Shown here one piece after another: positions 50,477 through 59,635 of a DNA stretch of 64,000 bases. The stretch is from Rheinheimera sp. Its GTDB lineage: Bacteria; Pseudomonadota; Gammaproteobacteria; Enterobacterales; Alteromonadaceae. Made by a program: the position numbers and the translations under genes. Location: the NCBI GenBank assembly GCA_003482455.1, contig DMYW01000002.1, positions 62,001-126,000 of the forward strand, in the 5' to 3' direction. The notes beneath the pieces are model-generated. The model was not told the origin of the DNA. It made no database searches and saw nothing but the letters and a program-made list of their open reading frames with translations. Within the stretch, counting starts at the first letter, position 1. Each line of letters starts with the position of its first letter.

Positions 50477-50947
50477 TCCACGGCCATTCAGGTGATCGCG
50501 AGTGCCGGCGTAACAAGCTTTAGGCGCATATTTCACACACTACGGGTGTTGGTTAGTGCAACTGCAACCGCTAACGACTGCACATTCACGGTACTGGTCA
50601 CCGACATCTCACAAGGCGCCTGATGGCGCCTTATTTATACGCCCTCAGATCAATGAAACTGTTTGCATCCGTAACCGGCAGCTTGGCAGCCGGCATCACG
50701 CATGCCCCCGCAACACACTGCCGCAGAACCTGGCGATTAATGTCACTTTAATTACAAATAAATTAACTTTTTAATTACTTTTAAATCGATCAAAAATTAG
50801 ACAATTTTTATATATATCAATTATTTATCAGATCTTTGTTCAATAAATATCAAACATTAAATATACATTTTATATACAAAAGTTAGGCATGTGCTGACGA
50901 GCAGCCATGCCTTGATCATGATGAACCGAACAAGGATTTCCAAACAA
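50477..50947. other. Intergenic region with AT-rich tract
   Basis: These 471 bases contain a hairpin AAGGCGCC-TGAT-GGCGCCTT at 50613-50632. Between about 50745 and 50890 there is an unusually AT-rich tract full of TATATA and AAATA words. The contrast with the rest of the window suggests an H-NS-type silencing region or foreign origin for the following gene (inference). Confidence 0.55.
50613..50635 (+). terminator. Terminator-like hairpin
   Basis: AAGGCGCC-TGAT-GGCGCCTT followed by ATTTAT, about 140 bases after the 50090 gene. Confidence 0.6.
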
Positions 50948-51928
50948 ATGAAGAAGTTATTCAATATCAGTTTGATTGCCATGCTAAGCGTTGCTACCTG
51001 TACCGTTGCCGCGACAGCACCTCAGCAGAAACCGTCATTGCCTGGGGCACGCGCCCAAGCTGCGCCGTTCATCACCTCTGCCATGGTGGCGCAATGGGTG
51101 TTAAGTGGCGCTAAAAGTGCGATCACCAGCAAAGCCAAGTCATTTTTAGGCAGTTTGTTATTCGGTTCGAATGGGGATGCTTCTGGCCCGCAAATCGTGC
51201 GGATCCATGAAGAGGACTTGCAAAAAATTGCTCAATTGGTGTCATCGGCGATCCTGACCAGCGATCTGCAAGACGCAAGAAGCCGACTAGAAAGCTTTGG
51301 CACTACGCTGGAGTACTACCGCGACTCGGTGCGTGGTGGCAATCCAGATTATGCGATTTTGCCAGTCTTGTTGGATTACACCACCAGCCTTAGCAATCAT
51401 CGCGCTTACAAATTGGAATACAACTCAACAGCTTATGCATTGACGTCTAGCTACGCCTTGGTAAGTTCAATGACCATTGGTGTGCTGACTGAACGTCACT
51501 TGCAAGGTTACATTTCGGAAGGTTTTGTCAAAACCCAAGCGCAAGTGCTGAAACAAAAGCTGATGACGTTAGGCGCCGCCTCGGACAAATACGCGTATGG
51601 ATTGGGTCGGGTGTATTACAAAGGTTCTCGGTGTTTTGCTAGCGGCCAAGGTAAAACCATTACGACTCACGACTTGCCAGTGCAACGCCCCGAATACAAC
51701 GCCATGTTGGATGGCAAAAGTGACGTGTCGCCAATGGCCCCAGCGGGCTGCTTGATTACTGCATCTTTGCCAGGTGCTGGTAGCGTGACTTTTGATGCCG
51801 AAGATCTGGGTTTCTTTGAAGCCGATGATCTAGCCTATGAATGGCTGTACAAACAACGCGAAATTCGCGCTGCGGCGATTAAAGGCGAGAACTACCAACA
51901 AGTCGTCGATTTGTTGTCAAGCTTCTAA
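50948..51928 (+). CDS. Secreted, mostly helical protein, possibly toxin-like
   Basis: The start at 50948 (MKKLFNISLIAMLSVATCTVA) gives a signal peptide and 326 residues. The longest frame starts 19 codons earlier without a peptide-like extension. Residues 60-220 look like a bundle of long amphipathic helices (EEDLQKIAQLVSSAILTSD, ARSRLESFGTTLEYYRDSV, YAILPVLLDYTTSLSNHRAY, TAYALTSSYALVSSMTIGVL). This loosely recalls domain I of pore-forming delta-endotoxins. There are two cysteines (SRCFAS and AGCLIT). I recognise no family, and the toxin idea is weak inference. Confidence 0.65.
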   Translation: MKKLFNISLIAMLSVATCTVAATAPQQKPSLPGARAQAAPFITSAMVAQWVLSGAKSAITSKAKSFLGSLLFGSNGDASGPQIVRIHEEDLQKIAQLVSSAILTSDLQDARSRLESFGTTLEYYRDSVRGGNPDYAILPVLLDYTTSLSNHRAYKLEYNSTAYALTSSYALVSSMTIGVLTERHLQGYISEGFVKTQAQVLKQKLMTLGAASDKYAYGLGRVYYKGSRCFASGQGKTITTHDLPVQRPEYNAMLDGKSDVSPMAPAGCLITASLPGAGSVTFDAEDLGFFEADDLAYEWLYKQREIRAAAIKGENYQQVVDLLSSF

Positions 51929-51943
51929 GCTTACCTGACCAAG

Positions 51944-51973
51944 TCCCAGCAGCTGCTTTTTCAGCTGCTGGGA
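51944..51973 (+). terminator. Hairpin after the helical secreted protein gene
   Basis: A 12-bp perfect stem (TCCCAGCAGCTG / CAGCTGCTGGGA) has a T-rich six-base loop and no T-run. It is a likely 3' end structure. Confidence 0.6.
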
Positions 51974-52069
51974 TATTGTTCACTGCCATCGACTCACCAC
52001 CACTGTATCGCGCTGCTTTTCGCCAATCCAACTAAACAGTGCTTCTCTAATTCCATTTGGTTATATCTA

Positions 52070-52080
52070 AACTGTTTTGC
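52070..52080 (+). promoter_or_regulatory. Motif shared with the cysJ upstream region
   Basis: AACTGTTTTGC, compared with AACTGTTTGGC before cysJ. It lies about 115 bases upstream of cysG, in an AT-rich stretch. Confidence 0.35.
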
Positions 52081-52195
52081 TTCTTGGATCTGAGACGTTT
52101 AGACGTCTAATATCCGCTCCAATGCTAACCCTAGGGTTGGTGTCATTAACTGAGCCGTCAACGGCAAGACGATCGGATGATCGAAGGTGGAGCAA

Positions 52196-53623
52196 GTGCA
52201 GTATTTTCCAATGTTCGCAGACTTACACGGCAAACCAGTGTTACTGGTCGGCGGCGGTCATGTGGCGCTGCGTAAAGCTCGTTCCTTGTTAAGCGCGGGT
52301 GCTTTGTTGCACGTGGTGTCGCACGAATTTTTAGACGATTTTCTGCAGTGGCAAGCGCAAGGCAAAGCCCAGTTAGTGCAAGGTGATTTTCAGGACAGCC
52401 AACTGGACGATGTCTGGCTGGTGATCGCCGCCACTGATGATGACGCGTTAAACGCCCGCGTGCATCAAGCCGCGTTGGCGCGCAAAGTCTGGATCAACAC
52501 GGTCGATCAACAAGACAAATGCGAGTTTATTTTCCCGTCGATCATCGACCGCTCGCCCATTCAAATTGCCATTTCCAGCGGTGGCGCGGCGCCTGTGTTG
52601 GTGCGGCGGTTACGCGAACAATTAGAAGCCTTGTTGCCGCAGTATTTGGGCCCGCTAGCCCGTTTAGTCGGCAAATATCGGCAAAAAGTACAAGAAAAAC
52701 TGGATAACTTTGCCGAACGTCGACAATTTTACGAAAAAGTCTTTAACTCAAACGTCGTCAGTTTGCTGCAACGCGAACAACATGACGACGCCGAAACCGC
52801 GCTGCAAGCCCAGCTCGACGCGCATCAGCCAAGTCACGGCGAAGTGTTTATTGTCGGCGCAGGCCCAGGCGACCCTGAACTTTTGACGCTCAAAGCGCTG
52901 CAGCTGATGCAACAAGCCGACGTGGTGGTGTATGACTATCTAGTGTCGCAGCCGATTTTAGACTTGGTGCGCCGCGACGCCGAGCTGATCTGTGTTGGCA
53001 AAAAAGCTGGTGCGCATTCGGTGGCGCAAGAAGACACCAATGCATTGCTGATTAAACTGGCGCTGGATGGCAAAAAAGTCTGCCGATTAAAAGGCGGCGA
53101 TCCCTTTATTTTCGGCCGTGGCGCCGAAGAAATCGAAGTGCTGCTGCCGCACAATATTCAATTCCAAGTGGTGCCAGGCATTACTGCCGCCGCCGGTTGC
53201 GCCGCTTATGCCGGTATTCCGCTGACGCACCGTGACCACGCGCAAGCCGTGCAGTTTGTCACCGGCCACTGCCAAAAAGACGGCAAAGAGCCGGATTGGC
53301 AAAGCTTAGGCCGCCCCAATCAAACGCTGGTCATTTACATGGGCCTGATGAAATCGGCGCATATTCAGCAACGCTTACTCGATGCTGGCCGCGCGGCCGA
53401 CACACCAGTGGCGATTTTAGAAAACGGCACCCGGCCTGAGCAACGGGTGATCACTGGCACGCTGGAGCAGCTCGCCCAGTTGATTGAAAGCCAGCAGGTG
53501 CAATCGCCGGCGCTGTTGGTCATCGGCGAAGTGGTGTCACTGCAAGCCAAATTAGCCTGGTATGGCCAAAACGCCCATACACACAACCACAGCAAGCGCC
53601 CGGCGCTGCTTGAACAGATTTAA
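52196..53623 (+). CDS. cysG: Siroheme synthase (multifunctional)
   Basis: CysG makes siroheme, the cofactor of CysI, from uroporphyrinogen III. I chose the GTG at 52196 (QYFPMFADLHGKPVLLVGGG), giving 475 residues. A GTG at 52187 would add three. The N-terminal dehydrogenase-ferrochelatase part spans about 1-210 with the NAD-binding VGGGHVALRKA. The C-terminal SAM-dependent uroporphyrinogen methyltransferase has VGAGPGDPELLTLKAL, VCRLKGGDPFIFGRGAEE and VVPGITAAAGCAAY. It is first gene of the cysG-cysD-cysN unit, which couples cofactor supply to sulfate activation. Confidence 0.95.
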   Translation: MQYFPMFADLHGKPVLLVGGGHVALRKARSLLSAGALLHVVSHEFLDDFLQWQAQGKAQLVQGDFQDSQLDDVWLVIAATDDDALNARVHQAALARKVWINTVDQQDKCEFIFPSIIDRSPIQIAISSGGAAPVLVRRLREQLEALLPQYLGPLARLVGKYRQKVQEKLDNFAERRQFYEKVFNSNVVSLLQREQHDDAETALQAQLDAHQPSHGEVFIVGAGPGDPELLTLKALQLMQQADVVVYDYLVSQPILDLVRRDAELICVGKKAGAHSVAQEDTNALLIKLALDGKKVCRLKGGDPFIFGRGAEEIEVLLPHNIQFQVVPGITAAAGCAAYAGIPLTHRDHAQAVQFVTGHCQKDGKEPDWQSLGRPNQTLVIYMGLMKSAHIQQRLLDAGRAADTPVAILENGTRPEQRVITGTLEQLAQLIESQQVQSPALLVIGEVVSLQAKLAWYGQNAHTHNHSKRPALLEQI

Positions 53624-53653
53624 CCCTTTGATTTAACAACTTAAGGTGTTCCT

Positions 53654-54556
53654 ATGTCGACCTTAACGCACTTACAACAACTGGAAGCAGAAAGCATCCA
53701 GATCATCCGCGAAGTCGCGGCCGAGTTTGATAACCCGGTGATGCTGTATTCGATCGGCAAAGACTCCTCGGTCCTGCTGCATCTGGCGCGCAAAGCCTTT
53801 TACCCAGGCAAAATTCCGTTCCCGTTGCTGCACGTCGATACCGACTGGAAATTCCGCGACATGATCACCTTTCGCGATGAAGCGGCGAAAAAATACGGCT
53901 TTGATCTGATCGTGCACAAAAACCCAGAAGGTATCGCGATGGGTATGAACCCATTCACCTTTGGTAGCGCCAAACACACCGATGTGATGAAAACCGAAGG
54001 CTTAAAACAAGCCTTAAACAAATACGGTTTTGATGCCGCCTTTGGTGGCGCCCGTCGCGATGAAGAAAAATCTCGCGCCAAAGAGCGAATTTATTCGTTC
54101 CGTGACCAATACCATCGTTGGGACCCAAAAAACCAACGGCCTGAGCTGTGGCACACCTACAACGGCCAAGTGAACAAAGGCGAAAGCATCCGGGTGTTCC
54201 CGCTGTCGAACTGGACCGAACTGGACGTGTGGCAATACATCTACCAAGAAAACATCGACATAGTGCCGCTGTATTTTGCCGACTACCGGCCAGTGGTCGA
54301 GCGTAACGGCACTTTGATCATGGTGGATGACGACCGCATGCCGCTGGAACCAGGTGAAGTGCCAGAGCAAAAGCTGGTGCGCTTTAGAACGCTCGGTTGC
54401 TACCCGCTAACTGGCGCCATTGAATCCGGCGCGAATACCTTAACCGGCATTATCGAAGAGATGCTGTTGTCGCGCTCCAGCGAGCGCCAAGGCCGTGTCA
54501 TCGACCACGATTCCAGTGGCTCGATGGAGAAGAAAAAACGTGAGGGGTACTTCTGA
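53654..54556 (+). CDS. cysD: Sulfate adenylyltransferase subunit 2
   Basis: CysD makes APS from ATP and sulfate, driven by the GTPase CysN. The 300-residue protein starts behind AAGGTG. The PP-loop is MLYSIGKDSSVLLHLA; HVDTDWKFRDMI, AAFGGARRDEEKSRAKER and the C-terminal MEKKKREGYF are typical. The stop overlaps the cysN start (TGATG). Confidence 0.96.
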   Translation: MSTLTHLQQLEAESIQIIREVAAEFDNPVMLYSIGKDSSVLLHLARKAFYPGKIPFPLLHVDTDWKFRDMITFRDEAAKKYGFDLIVHKNPEGIAMGMNPFTFGSAKHTDVMKTEGLKQALNKYGFDAAFGGARRDEEKSRAKERIYSFRDQYHRWDPKNQRPELWHTYNGQVNKGESIRVFPLSNWTELDVWQYIYQENIDIVPLYFADYRPVVERNGTLIMVDDDRMPLEPGEVPEQKLVRFRTLGCYPLTGAIESGANTLTGIIEEMLLSRSSERQGRVIDHDSSGSMEKKKREGYF

Positions 54557-55971
54557 TGTCAGTCGCTTTAGAACTACAAGAACTGGGTATTGAACAATAT
54601 CTGGCGAAGCAGCAACACAAATCCTTGCTGAAGTTTTTAACCTGTGGCTCGGTCGACGACGGCAAAAGTACGCTGATTGGCCGCTTGTTACACGACAGCG
54701 CGCAGATTTATGAAGACCAACTGGCGGCGCTTTCCAAGGACAGCAAAACCCACGGCACGACGGGCGATCAAATCGACTTGGCGCTGCTGGTCGATGGCCT
54801 GCAAGCCGAGCGCGAGCAAGGCATCACCATCGACGTGGCGTACCGCTATTTCTCGACCGCCAAACGTAAATTTATCATTGCCGACACGCCAGGCCATGAG
54901 CAATACACCCGCAACATGGCCACCGGCGCGTCCAACTGTGATCTGGCGATTATTCTGGTTGATGCGCGTTACGGCGTGCAGGTGCAAACCAAGCGCCACA
55001 GCTTTATTTGTGCACTGTTGGGCATCAAGCAGTTTGTCGTTGCCATTAACAAAATGGATTTGCTCGGTTTCTCGCAAGCACGCTTTGACGAAATTCGCCG
55101 GGATTATTTAGCCTTTGCTGAGCAGTTGCATGTGCCGGATATCCGTTTTGTGCCGCTGTCGGCGTTAAACGGCGACAACGTGGTGAACGCATCGAGCCAA
55201 AGCCCTTGGTATCAAGGCGGCACCTTGTTGTCGATTTTAGAAGAGGCGCCGGTGACTGGGTTTAACAACAGCTTTGAAGCGCGCTTGCCGGTGCAATATG
55301 TCAACCGGCCGAATTTAGATTTCCGCGGTTTTGCTGGCACCATCGCCTCCGGGCAATTTAGCGTTGGCGACACCATAGTTGCGCTGCCATCGGGCAAACA
55401 ATCGACCATTAAATCGATTGTGACTTTTGATGGTGACTTGCCCAGCGCGCAAGCCGGCCAAGCCGTGACGCTGACGCTAGCGGACGAAATCGATATCAGC
55501 CGCGGCGATGTGATTGTGCTGGCCAACAACCATGCGGCGGTGTCGAACCGTTTGCTGGCCAAAGTGGTGTGGATGCATGAAGACGCGTTGCAAGTGGGCA
55601 AAACCTACAACATCAAACTCGGCAGCAAAAAGGTGCCGGGCCAAGTGACGGCCATTGCCCATGCCATTGACGTCAACACGCTGGAAGAAAGCCAAGTCAG
55701 CGAGCTGCCACTGAACGGTATCGCGCTGGTCGAAGTGGAGCTGAACGAGCCGGTGGTATTTGACCCGTACAGCAAAAACCGCGATACCGGCGGCTTTATC
55801 TTTATCGACCGCATCAGCAATATCACAGTCGGTGCCGGCATGGTCGACAGTGCGCTGGCCAGCGGTAAAGCGAGCGGCGATAGCAAGTTCAGCGCCTTTG
55901 AGCTGGAATTTAACGCCTTAGTGCGTAAACATTTCCCGCACTGGCAGGCGCTGGATATTAGTAAGTTGTGA
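54556..55971 (+). CDS. cysN: Sulfate adenylyltransferase subunit 1 (GTPase)
   Basis: The 471-residue elongation-factor-like GTPase activates CysD. G1 is GSVDDGKST (31-39), G3 is DTPGHEQYTRNMATGAS, and G4 is NKMDL. The beta-barrel domains II and III follow. It is the separate CysN form, not the CysNC fusion, because the kinase is encoded by cysC downstream. A 289-base hairpin-rich gap separates it from cysC. Confidence 0.96.
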   Translation: MSVALELQELGIEQYLAKQQHKSLLKFLTCGSVDDGKSTLIGRLLHDSAQIYEDQLAALSKDSKTHGTTGDQIDLALLVDGLQAEREQGITIDVAYRYFSTAKRKFIIADTPGHEQYTRNMATGASNCDLAIILVDARYGVQVQTKRHSFICALLGIKQFVVAINKMDLLGFSQARFDEIRRDYLAFAEQLHVPDIRFVPLSALNGDNVVNASSQSPWYQGGTLLSILEEAPVTGFNNSFEARLPVQYVNRPNLDFRGFAGTIASGQFSVGDTIVALPSGKQSTIKSIVTFDGDLPSAQAGQAVTLTLADEIDISRGDVIVLANNHAAVSNRLLAKVVWMHEDALQVGKTYNIKLGSKKVPGQVTAIAHAIDVNTLEESQVSELPLNGIALVEVELNEPVVFDPYSKNRDTGGFIFIDRISNITVGAGMVDSALASGKASGDSKFSAFELEFNALVRKHFPHWQALDISKL

Positions 55972-56260
55972 TTCGACGTTAAAGGTTGCTTTTGCGGTAA
56001 GTCAAACCGCGGATACGGCATCGTCCGCTGTTCACACGCAGACTCGCCGTGAATACTCCCGGGTCTCGCAGACATGTAGGCTCCTCTGCGGCAGTCCGGG
56101 GTTTTGCAGAGCAAAACCCGTTTGAGCGGCGGCAAGTCAGATTTCTGACTTGCCGAGATCCCGCTCTCACCCATGCGGCAGAGGGTCTGCTTAGTGAACA
56201 GACTCCCGCTGCCTGTCGGAACTTCAGGTTCTTTTACTGGTATGCAAAGGCAGAAAACAG
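55972..56260. other. Hairpin-rich insertion between cysN and cysC
   Basis: At least three consecutive inverted repeats are present: GGGTTTTGC-AGA-GCAAAACCC (56099-56119), CGGCAAGTCAG-ATTT-CTGACTTGCCG (56130-56155), and a looser one around GTCTG/CAGAC (56176-56214). No reading frame is convincing. Elsewhere in these units cys genes overlap or lie close, so this may be a REP- or MITE-like insertion, or an mRNA-processing region. Confidence 0.6.
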
Positions 56261-56884
56261 ATGAAACAAATTTCAGCTTCAGTCAGCAATCATATCGTTT
56301 GGCAACACCATGCGGTCAGCCGCACTGACAGAGAAGCGCAAAAGCAGCAGCACGCTGTGGTACTGTGGTTTACCGGCTTAAGTGGCGCGGGTAAATCCAC
56401 CGTGGCAGGCGCCTTGGAACAAGCGCTGCTGGCACGTGGCGCTCACACGTATTTGCTTGATGGCGACAATGTCCGGCATGGCCTGTGCGCGGGGCTTGGC
56501 TTTAGCGAAGCCGATCGCAATGAAAACCTACGCCGTGTTGGCGCTGTGGCGGGCTTGATGGTCGATGCTGGTTTAATTGTGTTGTCGGCGTTTGTATCGC
56601 CACTGCGCAGCCAACGCGATGCCATTCGCCAGAGCCTGCCGGATGGGCGTTTTATCGAGATTTTTGTCTCAACGAGCCTGGATGTGTGCGAGCAGCGCGA
56701 CGTCAAAGGCTTGTATCAAAAAGCCCGGCGCGGCGAAATTGCCAACTTTACCGGCATTTCCGACCCGTACGAAGCACCGGCGAGGCCCGAGTTAACGCTC
56801 GATACTGGCGTGCTGAGCCTTGAACAAAGTGTCGCGCAGTGCCTGCAATTGCTGGAGCAACGTGGCATTATCAAGCCTGTCTGA
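56261..56884 (+). CDS. cysC: Adenylylsulfate kinase
   Basis: CysC phosphorylates APS to PAPS, the substrate of CysH. The 207-residue protein has Walker A GLSGAGKST (39-47), DGDNVRHGLCAGLGFSEADRNENLRR, and the lid region KARRGEIANFTGISDPYEAP. Its Shine-Dalgarno is weak. It follows the hairpin-rich gap after cysN and precedes cysQ. Confidence 0.95.
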   Translation: MKQISASVSNHIVWQHHAVSRTDREAQKQQHAVVLWFTGLSGAGKSTVAGALEQALLARGAHTYLLDGDNVRHGLCAGLGFSEADRNENLRRVGAVAGLMVDAGLIVLSAFVSPLRSQRDAIRQSLPDGRFIEIFVSTSLDVCEQRDVKGLYQKARRGEIANFTGISDPYEAPARPELTLDTGVLSLEQSVAQCLQLLEQRGIIKPV

Positions 56885-56983
56885 GGCTCTACCTGAGCCG
56901 GCGTGGCTACTGTGGCTGCGCCGTACTCCGTTGCGCTTACGTTTTTGTTCAACTCTCTAGCGTTCACCCCCTGCGAGGCTTTG

Positions 56984-57775
56984 ATGACCACGCCTACCGA
57001 ATTACAGATGCTGTTACCGGCCATTCGCGAGCTAAGCCGCGCCGCCGGCGAAGCCATTTTAGCGGTTTACAATCAAGCGCAAGCCATTGATGTACAAAAC
57101 AAAGCCGACGACAGCCCACTGACTGCCGCCGATTTAGCCGCGCACCAACTGATTTGCCAAACACTTGCCACACTGACGCCCGACATTCCGGTGCTCAGTG
57201 AAGAAGCCGCCGATATCCCGTGGAGCACCCGGCAACAGTGGACCCGCTATTGGCTGGTCGACCCGCTGGATGGCACCAAAGAATTTATCAAGCGCAACGG
57301 CGAATTCACCGTCAATATCGCGCTGATTGACCAAGGCGAACCTGTGCTGGGCGTGATTCACGCACCTGTGCTGCAAAAAACTTACAGCGCGGCGGTCGGC
57401 CTTGGTGCGTTTCGTGAAACTCCAGCTGCCAACGGCGCGTGGCAGGCCGAGCCAATCCACAGCCGCAAAGCCCAGCCACACGAGAGCGTGCGGATTGTCG
57501 GCAGCCGCAGCCACGCCCAGCCGGGCATGGACGAGGTATTAGCACGTTATCCACAGCATGAATTAGTCGCCGTGGGTAGCTCCTTGAAGTTTTGTTTAGT
57601 CGCCGAAGGCAGCGCGCAGCTGTACCCACGGTTAGGCCCCACCATGCTGTGGGACACAGGGGCTGGCCACGTCATTGCCAGCGTTGCCGGCGCCAGCGTG
57701 CGTTACGACGGCATCGAAGGCCCAGCGTATCACCGTGAAGAGCTGCGCAACGGCAATTTTTGGGTCGAAGCGTAA
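56984..57775 (+). CDS. cysQ: 3'(2'),5'-bisphosphate nucleotidase CysQ
   Basis: CysQ hydrolyses PAP, the by-product of CysH, and is part of the inositol-monophosphatase-like family. The start at 56984 follows GAGG and gives 263 residues. The metal-binding motifs are VLSEEAAD, DPLDGTKEF and WDTGAGHVI. It belongs to the cysC unit by 100-base spacing and function. Confidence 0.94.
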   Translation: MTTPTELQMLLPAIRELSRAAGEAILAVYNQAQAIDVQNKADDSPLTAADLAAHQLICQTLATLTPDIPVLSEEAADIPWSTRQQWTRYWLVDPLDGTKEFIKRNGEFTVNIALIDQGEPVLGVIHAPVLQKTYSAAVGLGAFRETPAANGAWQAEPIHSRKAQPHESVRIVGSRSHAQPGMDEVLARYPQHELVAVGSSLKFCLVAEGSAQLYPRLGPTMLWDTGAGHVIASVAGASVRYDGIEGPAYHREELRNGNFWVEA

Positions 57776-57919
57776 CTCGGCTGCGTGTGCATCTCGCCAG
57801 TGACCGCAGTCGTTTGCGAAAACAGCGCAGCTCGGCTTTATCCCGCGTCGCCGCTGCAGTAGCATGCTGGTTTTGGCATGCTTTTAGAGCATCGCCGCTG
57901 TATCTGCTGGAGTTTTGCC

Positions 57920-58564
57920 GTGTCTGCGCCCAATTCATTTAACCACCCACCATCAGCACCGCTGTCGCTGAGCGACAAAATCAACCGGATGACGGCACAG
58001 CTGCCGCCCGACCAAGTCACCCTTGCCCAAATCATCGACATCGTCGGCGACGAAGGGTTATTGATTTTAAGTATTTTGCTGTCGCTGATTTTTCTGGTGC
58101 CCGTGTCCATTCCAGGCGTCAGCACTGTGTTTGGTTTGGCGATCTTACTGATCGGCTGTACCCGGCTGGTTCGCGGTAAACTGTGGCTACCGCAGAAAAT
58201 CGGCGCCCGGCCACTGCCCGCCGCCAAATTAGCCGCCGGTTTTCAGCAAGCCATGCGCTGGTTGCAGCGGTTAGAGAAAGTCAGCAAGCCGCAGCGCTTG
58301 CCACTGCTGGTGGATTCCGCGTTTTTCAACGTGTTGAATAATCTAGTGTTTATTCTGGCCGCTGTGCTGCTGATGATGCCATTTGGCTTAATCCCATTTA
58401 GCAACACCTTGCCTGCCGTCGCCATTATTTTCCTCGCCATCGGCATGATGCAACGCGACGGCGGCTCGGTGCTACTCGGCCACGCCGCCAACATCGCCAC
58501 GCTGCTGTATTTCGCCGCCATCGTCTGGGGCGGCCTCGCCGTTGGGCAGGCGGTGACGGCATAG
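57920..58564 (+). CDS. ExoD-family membrane protein
   Basis: A GTG start at 57920 behind GGAG gives 214 residues. The pattern LAQIIDIVGDEGLLILSILLSLIFLVPVSIPGVSTVFG, then LRGKLWLP-like VRGKLWLPQKI and three or four membrane helices, matches ExoD. ExoD is named from Rhizobium exopolysaccharide mutants, but the molecular role is unclear. It lies 145 bases after cysQ with no terminator between, so it may be co-transcribed. Confidence 0.85.
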   Translation: MSAPNSFNHPPSAPLSLSDKINRMTAQLPPDQVTLAQIIDIVGDEGLLILSILLSLIFLVPVSIPGVSTVFGLAILLIGCTRLVRGKLWLPQKIGARPLPAAKLAAGFQQAMRWLQRLEKVSKPQRLPLLVDSAFFNVLNNLVFILAAVLLMMPFGLIPFSNTLPAVAIIFLAIGMMQRDGGSVLLGHAANIATLLYFAAIVWGGLAVGQAVTA

Positions 58565-58709
58565 CTGTAGCGTCAGCGCGACCATCGTATTAAATTGGCT
58601 CGAACAGGCCGGTTTATCGACTGCAAGGATTCGCTTAACATACCGACATTGGAGCGCGCCTTTGGGCTGCCACGCAACTTAACGCAAGAACACACAGAAA
58701 GGTTTATCC

Positions 58710-59525
58710 ATGAAGTACATAGTCGCCGCAACCCTCTGGCTGATTGTTTTTTCCACACCTGCAATGTCGGATGAGTGGGATCCATTTTCCAGAAAGTTGA
58801 GCGAGCATATAGTGCGCGAGTACCAATTGACGTTCATGAAGGCGAATAAAGAAACTCCGATTTATCCTGTGTTTGGAAATATACCAGTCCGACAAAATCA
58901 AAGTGTTGAGTATATGAAACGGCCTAATTGGCAGCCGGGGCCAAACGACTCACCGCTGCTTGAAGATGCGCCACATTTTGATGTACGTATTAGCGACAGC
59001 GCGCAAGTGTTTGTGCAAGTCGACCAAGACTACTACGAGTTGTTATTCGAACAAGGGAATTATCGGCTTGAGAAATCTCCGCTTAAAAAAGCGGAGTTCA
59101 AAAAGATGTACCATATCAGCAAAAAAAGTACAAAGGCCACCTACGATGAATTCGTTGCCGAGCTGCGTAAACACAAGGCCCTGTACCCCGAATTAAAAGA
59201 GCAACCGAATGGCTTGGTTAAACCATGGCAGGAAAAATATTTCAAAACCTGCGGCAACTTAAAATATGAAATTGTTTATGACTCTATAAAAAGAGGTACA
59301 AGAAACCAGGTAGGAGCACAGGTCATCTTAGTGTTCCCAGATGACAGCAAACTGCGCGTGGCCAGTTTCTCTATTGATACTATTCGTTGTTCATCAACAG
59401 GTCGGGTCGCTGTGTTGTTATCCTCAGCCGTGGCGGCCGACCCGGTTTATTACAAGCCATCCGTGGTGATGTTAGATACCGGCATCGATTTCGCCGCACA
59501 TGAAGCCAAATCAAAGAAAAAATAG
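58710..59525 (+). CDS. Secreted protein of unknown function
   Basis: The 271-residue protein starts behind AAAGG and has a signal peptide (MKYIVAATLWLIVFSTPAMS). The mature part is Lys-rich and mixed alpha/beta (VFVQVDQDYYELLFEQGNY, KKAEFKKMYHISKKSTKATYDEF). Two cysteines occur (KTCGN and IRCSS). I recognise no domain. It may pair with the lipoprotein downstream. Confidence 0.68.
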   Translation: MKYIVAATLWLIVFSTPAMSDEWDPFSRKLSEHIVREYQLTFMKANKETPIYPVFGNIPVRQNQSVEYMKRPNWQPGPNDSPLLEDAPHFDVRISDSAQVFVQVDQDYYELLFEQGNYRLEKSPLKKAEFKKMYHISKKSTKATYDEFVAELRKHKALYPELKEQPNGLVKPWQEKYFKTCGNLKYEIVYDSIKRGTRNQVGAQVILVFPDDSKLRVASFSIDTIRCSSTGRVAVLLSSAVAADPVYYKPSVVMLDTGIDFAAHEAKSKKK

Positions 59526-59635
59526 CGGTAGGCCTAGCCCCTACCTCCTGCGGTAAAAACATCGCGAAATACCGGTGGGGCTAAAATTACAAACTAGGCA
59601 GTGATCAGCACCTCTAACAAATACAAAGGAACATG

